Shown: positions 54,001 through 63,000 of the stretch, piece by piece | How the letters are laid out: every line of letters begins with the position of its first letter | Position numbering within the stretch: position 1 is the stretch's first letter | Source of the DNA: Paragonimus skrjabini miyazakii | Taxonomy: Eukaryota; Platyhelminthes; Trematoda; Plagiorchiida; Troglotrematidae | Reading direction: 5' to 3' | NCBI GenBank assembly: GCA_014338405.1 | Contig: JTDE01021392.1 | Coordinates: 5,967 to 69,966 of the forward strand | Length of the DNA stretch: 64,000 nucleotides | The notes under the pieces: generated by a model | Database searches by the model: none | What the model saw: the letters and a program-made list of their open reading frames with translations, nothing else | What the model was told of the DNA's origin: nothing | Position numbers and translations under genes: made by a program

Positions 54001-57000
54001 TCCCATTATCCTGAGTACTTAAGTACCTTTTCTACTTCCAAGCCGATGTGATCTAAGCATCAGCATTCTTCTGTTTTTACGGTTTGACGGCTGAGATGTA
54101 GTGTACTAGACATACGTTAGCTAGCAGCTTTTCAGAAGGTTACCGTAAGGTTTGTATGCGCTTACATTGTTTAGTACTGACTGTACTGTTCAGCCGTTGT
54201 TTTCATGGAATCCGAAATTCCTTTCCTGATCTACCAGCCTTTTTTATCTTATCAGCAGTGTTAAACTTTTAACTTTATGTAATCATATTTAGGCAAAACA
54301 CCTGATTGTTTGGAAAACTTAAACAAATTTATCTTTACTGCTCGTAACATCGTACATTTGGCTCCATCCTGTTGTGAAACAAATTTGTTTGGAATACTCT
54401 TTTAACAAGGAACATCTTCCGGGTGGAACAAAAGTGCTTTTTCGTTGGAACTGTTCTTTAGAAAAAGGACCTTTAATTCTGTTAGAAACCAAGAGATTTG
54501 TGCAACACACAACTAGTAATGTAACTTCACTGTGAGGACTTTTAAACTGAACCCGCACTCATAACTGGGGTTTTGCCACGACTGCTCTTAGTGTTGTTTA
54601 ATATGCACCCCGTTTGTAAGCGATACATTACGTACATTCAGGCACTGAGGGGCAGATCTCAACGCCAGAAAGACGAGGGACCAGAAGAGATTGTTGAAAC
54701 AATGTGTATGCTGTACGGGAGACGCGTCACCATGGTAAATAACGAAACACTGCTGTCCATTGTGTGTGAATACACATCAGCCATGCAAATGAGTGTACGC
54801 GTTCGTTGTTCTATGTTTTCACACAACCTGTACGGGAGTTAATGCAATAGACAACTTTGCACACCAAGCGTTTATTGTGGTCACAACATTAGTACGTTAT
54901 TGGTGAGTAGTAAAGGATTTTGGTTTCTCACGTAACTTGAACATCACTCACAATTGATCATAGCTGTCGCATACAGATAGACTTTCCAGTCAGCTTCTTT
55001 TCAAAAGAAGCACTAGATTCGAGTCTCACTATTGTTAGAGCTCGTCAGTAGTGCATATCCTTGTCACTGCCGGGACTAGAACTCCGGCCACGCTTTCATG
55101 AGGCAACCGTGTTGACCACTGCGCCATTCACCTCACATTAGGCACGACCGAATCATCACGTATGAACGCTCAACCACAATTGGTTGTGAGTAATGCTCCG
55201 ATTGTCCGATCGTCTTGAGAGGAGACACACTAAGTGTCTTTTCAACTCCAGTCGATGGCCCCTTGACTAGGACTTCTGTCTAAGTTGAAGTTACAGAAGT
55301 CAATAACCTGTTGAGCGATGTTTTGATTACCGATGAGTAGTAGGGACTTATGTTTTTTTCGTATAAATCGAATAGTACCACAAGTTAGTATGTGGCTACG
55401 GAAAGCATATGGACGACCTGGTGACCTTCGCGTGCAGCCACCTTATAACCACTTGTCAGCAATAAATGATCACACATCGAGGCGAACCATTCTAGTATTT
55501 ACGGTCTACCCAGGCTTAAAGACGGAAACTGAAAAGCAAATTAATCAGCATTGCACCACACAGCGTTCGGTACTGTGAGGCAACATGTCTATGCGAAGGA
55601 TGGACTACTGTCCTGCTAACCACGTCTACAGAAAGAAACAAGTGACGATCCCTTCAACTAAGGTTTTCCAATCCAGCTGGATCATAAAATACTCACTAGT
55701 TTATCTAAACTCGGAGCTCAGATAGCAAGTGTAGTATGAAGAAACATGTCATACTTGAGGGAGTTCCGTTCGGTTAGCCTTATGGACCATCATGAGTGAT
55801 TAGACATGATTTGCTCGCTCTAGCTGAATTGATGTAAATGTGCGTGCCACAGTCGGACTTGCGACAGTCTCTCACTGAAGAACAGTACTCACAAATACCG
55901 GCGACCACTTGATTTGGCAATCTGCTCTGCAGCCAATTTGTCACTAGGTTTAGTCTGGCGTGACAAGACCGTTGTGATGCTGTCCACAAAGGATGACTGT
56001 GGGAGATTCGTGAAAAGTTTTCTCGTGAAAGCAACTATTCACTGGGGGTTTTCCTTGTATGTCTCGTGACGGGTGAATTGGACGTCCGGTAAACTCATCT
56101 TATTTCCGCGTGTGCGTTATTTACTATTGTGCTAGAATGATGTGTAACAAAATCAAAATCTTTACCGAAATATTTCATCTTCTTGGCAACTGGTTTTTAT
56201 TAATTCTTTCCACAGTTCGGACGTGTACCTTTCACCTCTCAAAAGGACTTTTATTAATGTTGCTGGGTTAATGCGCATGGTGATACTGACATCATTTTTT
56301 GGCTGAATGCAGTAACTACTTGAGTTGAGCTGGGATACGATGCACAAACTTCGCTGTGTAATACTACTTACTGGTAACATAGTTTGTCGGTTAGCATTGC
56401 CACCTCAGTACAAGCTGAGTGTACATTTAGGATACGCGTTGGAATTTTCAAACCACCAAATTATCACTGCCAAGTCGTCATCGTCGCTGTCAGGCGGACT
56501 GAATCGGAAAATTGAACACGTTTAGGTGTGGTCATGTACAAACTTCTACTTCACAGCTGGCATCATGGTTGGCTTGAATTCAGCCGGTGGGTTTCAACAA
56601 GAGAGAACCGATCTCTGAAGACTTTTCCACTCACTGATGTAACTTGTAATGACAAGAAATATATCGTACCATTTTTTTTTCAAAATGTTTTGGATTTGCT
56701 CAAATCACTCGATGCTACGGTAACCAATTTACGATTCGAATTTTTGGTGAAGAAACTATCTAGTTGCTTACAGAATAACTTACTGCGAGCTAGAAATTAC
56801 GATTAAATAGTAAGACAAGCCTATACATGGATCTACCATAATTAAAACTTATCAATCTGTCTATAGCTGATTGATGAGCATAGTTATTGTAACAATTTTA
56901 AACGTTTCCGACTGTATAGTAACACTTTATGTTATGTTACGTTATGTTATGTAGTAGTCAGAGTGAATGTCAGAACTGGCGTTATTTTTCTGAATCCCAG

Positions 57001-60000
57001 TGGATAGATTATACACGTGACATTAGTTATGGTGCCTAACGTGAAAGAGGCTCAAAATGAATCGCCAAATGTACAATTTTCATTAAACCTGAACACGGGG
57101 TAAAATTTTTGCTCATGCTTACGGTTTGTTTTGATTGCTTGTTCGTCGCCTGAAAGATTCACAGATCTGTAAATTTATTTCTACTTCCCAAATCCTCGTT
57201 TGTGCGCGGTTAGTGTAGGGAATATGGTTCTGAGTTAGACTAAACAGAATGGTCGTGCCGGCTGCATTAATATGGTGAGATCTACTACACAATTTGAAAA
57301 TTGCAGGTTAAGCCACAGCTCTGACATCCGTAAGTACCAAGTTCAGACAAGGGCGATGCTGGACATATTTTGCGACAGTACTAACTTGCAGTTTGTAGCG
57401 TATGTCACGACTGTATATGAAGTTGCTACTGAACAGCTAATATAATTGTGAGTTGTATACATTTCAGCTAGTTAAGGATCGAATTAGGCAGTAACTGACT
57501 TCTGGGTGGTGGGATCCCGTGTAGGGTTAAAAAGCACTGACGCCGTGTCTGTTTACTGTTTAGCGAAGCGTAAGTACTTTCTGTCATGACGGCAGAGAAA
57601 TTTCAACTAACCACACTCTCGGTGGATGTTTATTCGATGAAGTTTTCTTATAGTCACCACTTACAACTGGCCGCAACGTTTGTACTCAGATACACTTTTG
57701 ACCCAGCCTTTTTGAAAGAAAACACTGGACTCGGGATTCCGTGTTGTTACAGCTCTCCAGTGATTCATGTCTTCGCATAGCCGGGTTTGGATCCTAGGTC
57801 CAAAACACAACGTTTTGCGACATTGTGTTCTTCTCAGTCAACTCAATAAACCATGTTGAACATGAAGCCCAAACTTTTTGACCTCATTCGTACTAGATTT
57901 GGTGTGGATATGTTGCAATTCAACAAGGTTATTAGCAATGAAACCAAACCATCTTGCTTCATCACAATAGTTACTGAACTGATGGTGTAGATGGTCGCCA
58001 ATAGAAATCTAAAAAAGTATCGTGGTTGATTGTTGTCTCCAGTTATATTCAAATCCGAGGATCAACAGGCTCCTGAGAATAAGGTTGCTGTTTTCCATTT
58101 ACAAGTTCTGGGCATGATAGATGTATGTGGACAACCGCACAAATTTAGAAACAACTATGAATGACGAACTGTCCTACAGCCAACAGCGCAAGATGGAAAT
58201 AAATATCCTTAGCCTGCAAAAATATTTAAGTAAAATTCTGTCTGTTCCGATGTTCGGCTGATTTCTTTTGAGAACATACGCGACTCAAAAGCAGACGTTT
58301 GAAATATGTTTTGCCTTTTCAATATGTACAGTTCCTCGCAGGATCAAGTATCAAGATTAAGCGTGATGACTTCAAGGGTCGAACGCCTTCTTTGTGTACA
58401 TGGCATACTTGAATTTAAACCAGCGTTAATCATAACAGCATAGAGTGCATTAATCAGTGAAGTGGTAGAAAAAACTGATCTCAGATAAAACCCTCCCTAA
58501 TTGCAGTAAAATCCACATGATCCCCACCTTTGTTCAGCGATGGTAGCAATTCAGGAGAAAACGTAAAATACTTTGTGAAAAAATACTCTACAACTAATTA
58601 CGCTTTGTTTCACCCTTCAAACTTCACACGCTCAACTTAGGACACTTGAACACTACTAATTTCAAAAGAAGGTCCTCAAAGAAAGGTATTGCACAACGGG
58701 ATACGGATTCAAGTCATTTAGTTGTTTATTTGACGCTCGTGATAACTTCATACAGCTTGATGGCTTCAATATGAGGTTCATTCTGCACTTCTCTTTTAGC
58801 AAAAGTCAACTGATCAGTGTATTTTCGTTCAGGTGGCCAGTGTTAGAACATAATCTTCCGAATGAAATTAACTTTTTATCAGAATGCACAACTGTAAACC
58901 GTCAGAGATTGGCAGAATGTCTGAAGTCTTTATGGTAGTAAACGAGAAGCAGACATTCGCCCGGAATCATTGCTGAAAACTATGATGCGCCTAAACCAAA
59001 CAGATACTATGTTCATAATGTTTGGTATATTCAGGCACAAAATGTTGACCCAACAGATTGTGTCCGAACTGTTTAGCCAGAAGATCCTTGATATACAAAA
59101 TACTTACCATCTTATAGACCTCGTAATCACCACTTTCAGGGGCTCTATGTGCATGTTTTTCTCAAAAGTTATGTTCTGTATATTTGTCTGCTGCGCTCGT
59201 GTAATTTCAGCACTTGAGGTAATCAAAACCACCATCTTTGCGAAAGATGCAGTTTCCAAATGATGTCAAGATCTACCACAGTTCCTTCGTTTTTTCATTG
59301 TTACGACCGTTCAACTAGTCGCAGAATACTTCATGTCCTATCCACGCTTCGATGTTTGCTGAATAGTGCACATAGGCTGGTACACAATTATCAAATTTGG
59401 AGCAGTGGAGATGTGCATCTTCTTTAGTCCCTGACTGTCAACCCTTGCTTGCCGTGAGTTTGGCTGCAAGTACTACTCACGATCCGATCCGTTTTGTAAT
59501 TTCTACTTTTACACTCAAGTCTTGTGTTTTTTTCATGACTTTCACACGTTTACGACGGACGAGAGTGTGCGAAGTGAATTTATGTCACAATTTGTCCCTT
59601 CTGACTGTTCTATACAATTCTATGTAATTACTGGTTTTCCCCCCTAACACAGCAGCACAACAGTATTGTCTGACTTCCTGTTGAGCGCGCTTGTTCTTGG
59701 CACTACTCTTCTTCAGTTTTCAAACCCTATCAAACAGTGTTCTGTAAGACAACGTACTTTCGTCAAAATTTAAAATATGGTCTTCTGACTATCTTTTCAC
59801 CAAGCTTTATCTACTTATCAACACCATTGACATACAGAACATTGGCGGATTCAACCGAACTTGAACGTAAACCAATACTGTGGAACTTTGGCAAAGTTAA
59901 CAGTCAATCGTTACCAGTAACAAATGCCATAGTTTCAAGTGCCGTAATCATTTCAGACAATTTCTCTTCCAGCATGCTTTCCGCAATAGGTAGATCATTT

Positions 60001-63000
60001 GATATAAGTATTAATAACCAGCTGTGCATACCTTTGTTTGCAGCATCAAACTGGCTCTATCGGCTCCATAATCACTTCTTTTTGTTGTTGACACCATAAT
60101 TCCATTGACTCATCAACGCCTTTTGGTCATGCTGTCAGTTAACGCTTGTGTCTCTGATATCCAGTCTATCCGATATGACCGATCATTATATTCAGTGGTC
60201 TCAAATTTTTTCTTTTCGTTCTCCTGTTCAACGACGTCTCTTTTTGACACTGTGCGACAGGCTCGGTGAAATGATTCCTGTAGTCGAATAAACGGTAGAT
60301 CCCGTAGATCAAACTTTTTTTTCGAATAACCGCAGGGTTAAAAAAGATACTAACTGTTAGAGTGGAAGGATAATCATCTATCTGATCCTTTGAAGTGTCT
60401 ACTCATCAACTTACCATGCCAGGGTTACGACTGTTGGAAACATGTTATGGCCATTTGAAATATCTTCTGGTGGTGTATCGGGTTGCCCTAGCGAAACTTT
60501 CACGAAAGGCTTACCGTAACAAGCATACAGCTGGTCTGTGTGTATGATGTACTCGGGATCCGTAGTCAACCTAGAACCGAACAACGATGATTTCATTCAA
60601 TTTCGTAAGATCGGGTGGATTTTGTATTGAGAGGTCCCATCTATTTTAAAGATGAACACTTCAGGAATGTCGGACTGACTTTTGTAAGGAAATAACGTCA
60701 CCTTTTGGGAGAGGAATACGGTATAGTACACCACGCGTATAAAACAAATGGATCGGTAGTTGGATCCATGTTTGACATGACAGAGCTCTATCCATATACA
60801 CACGTTTTCGTTCTTACTGGAGCCCTACGAGAAACTGCGCATTAGCAGATAATCACTAATATACCTTCCACGATCATTACTGCGTGTTGTTGAAGCCTAG
60901 AAAGCAAAGCTACTTACGAATTATGTGTAGGGACTATAAAGATTTTACCACATCTAACAACCATGGAGATAACTAGCGTTTCTCTTCATGAGTGTTTTTC
61001 ACGCATCTTTGCCTGCCCACTTATCATAGAATGTCTTAATTCAAGCTGGGCATCTCTCCATTCTACTGTGCAACGTAGTGAAAACTGTGGAATCTGTGCT
61101 TTCTCGAGTAACATTTTATTCTATCATTTAATCGGTTGATACTGGTAGTAATCTCATCAGAATCGTTTGTTTGAAATAAACAAGTCTACCCTTCCGGAAA
61201 GGCTTCCAGTATTTTGGGCTGTTACTACTTGGTGGGTTCCTCGCTGTCTTTTTGCTTCTCTGTTCTAGCTGGATATAATTTGTCACCGTTGGTTGAAGAG
61301 GAGGCTTTCCAAGCTGTTTGAAACCAAGTGATTTGTTGTCCTTCTCACTGTGAACTTCTGCTTCCTTAGTAACAGGATCAAGTGCAAACATAAAAGAAAC
61401 ACACTCAGACAGTGGCATTATATAATTCGACCGCACGTTAAAAGTAGATTAATGGAGTCTGAATCGTGGCAGTACTCCGTACCACATTCTTCTTCAGAGT
61501 GGGTTGTCGTGTTCTTGAAGATTATTCAACTAAACCTGTCTAAATCATATGCCTGATTAGAACCATTGCAAACTGTTTCAACTAAATAAATCTTCCGTAA
61601 CTTAAGTAGTTTTATCGTGATCTACATCAGTAAAACTATGAGTTATTTCGCGGAATGTGTACTACACCGAAGATTAAAAGTTGTTGTTGTTTACTTGAGA
61701 ACTGCTATATAAAGTAGTTTTTGATATTAAACTGGTTTTATGCAACAGATGTTCGTGAAAACATTCAACCAGCGGTGGTTGTCTGTGATATAACACGTAA
61801 TGTGTTCCAGATATTCCAATTCCGTGATATAATGTTTGCCAGTTTTCTCACTGTTCGTCCAACCGGAAAAAGATGATTGTGGGATAAATTCCACCTATCC
61901 AGCTTCTGTTTGGCCTCACAGATACAGCGCTCCTTTCCTATAATGCACTTCTAAGAACTCCCCATCATACTGGTGAACGCCTCCACCGAGCGAACAACCA
62001 AGGTCAGTCATGAATAGTTCTATAAAAATTTACTGACATCAACCTTGAAATTCCCCTGGGCCAGACACACCCTTCGACAGCACATTTCATCCTGACAACA
62101 AAATGTGCATTTGTGTAGCTACCAAACGGCTTGTGGATCGCTTTAATGTCACTCAGTGCACGATTGGGTTCCAGTGGCTCAACGGTTAACATTATTGCTG
62201 TTGCTCCCTACACGCGCGTAGATGGTCTAACATTCTGCACCACATCCATCTACCCGTGTGGGACGTACCAAAGTTCATCTGCCATGCTCGAGATTGCCAG
62301 ACACGTACTCGTCATGGATGAAGCTGTTTCATGGCATACACCGCGTTCAAAGCGTGAGTACACGTAGTCTACGTTCGACACACAGGTGTACCTCCGTCTC
62401 TCTCCTAGCATGCACCGACCTTTGTTAGTCTACCTCTGCTAGCTGATAGGACCAAATGAAGGATCGTGCCTACTACTAAGGGAGTACAGCTGAGACTGGA
62501 CAATAAGCGTGCAGCTGATTCTGACATCCAAGTGCTGTGTTCAATTATGTGAGTCGATTTTTAGATCACCAATCTAGTCCAACCAACATCCGTAATAAGC
62601 AAACAAGCCTCAAGGTAGCGTACCAGGCGGCGATCTGTTTGTGAATTAGCAATAAGATGGGGGTATGCAGAAGGTAATTGTTTTTTCATCGCAATTACAG
62701 CTGACAAAAGGTGTTATCAGGGGGCGATGAGGTTTGAGTTGTTGGATCTTGCAGCAAAGCATTATTACTGACTAACCTGCAGTCGCACACAGCGCAAATA
62801 CAAGCGAGTATGAGGCATGAAGAGGATGTTACGAGCCAGTAGGGACAGACGAGAGCACAATATAAATAAAAGGTAAATAAGTTTAGCCTGCTCACAACGA
62901 GCAAGTTGGCAGATGTAAACGGGGTGTTTTCATGGTTAATACTGTTCGAGTTATTGGCAGGATCGTTTGTTTCCAAAAACTGGACCCTCTTCCGAACATC

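Noticed and set aside
60415..60570. Treating this segment as exon 2 of the cholinesterase-like gene
   Set aside because: Exon 1 ends in phase 1 and joins 41438 exactly, restoring the conserved 28-residue Cys-Cys spacing. Adding this segment would break the frame and the loop.
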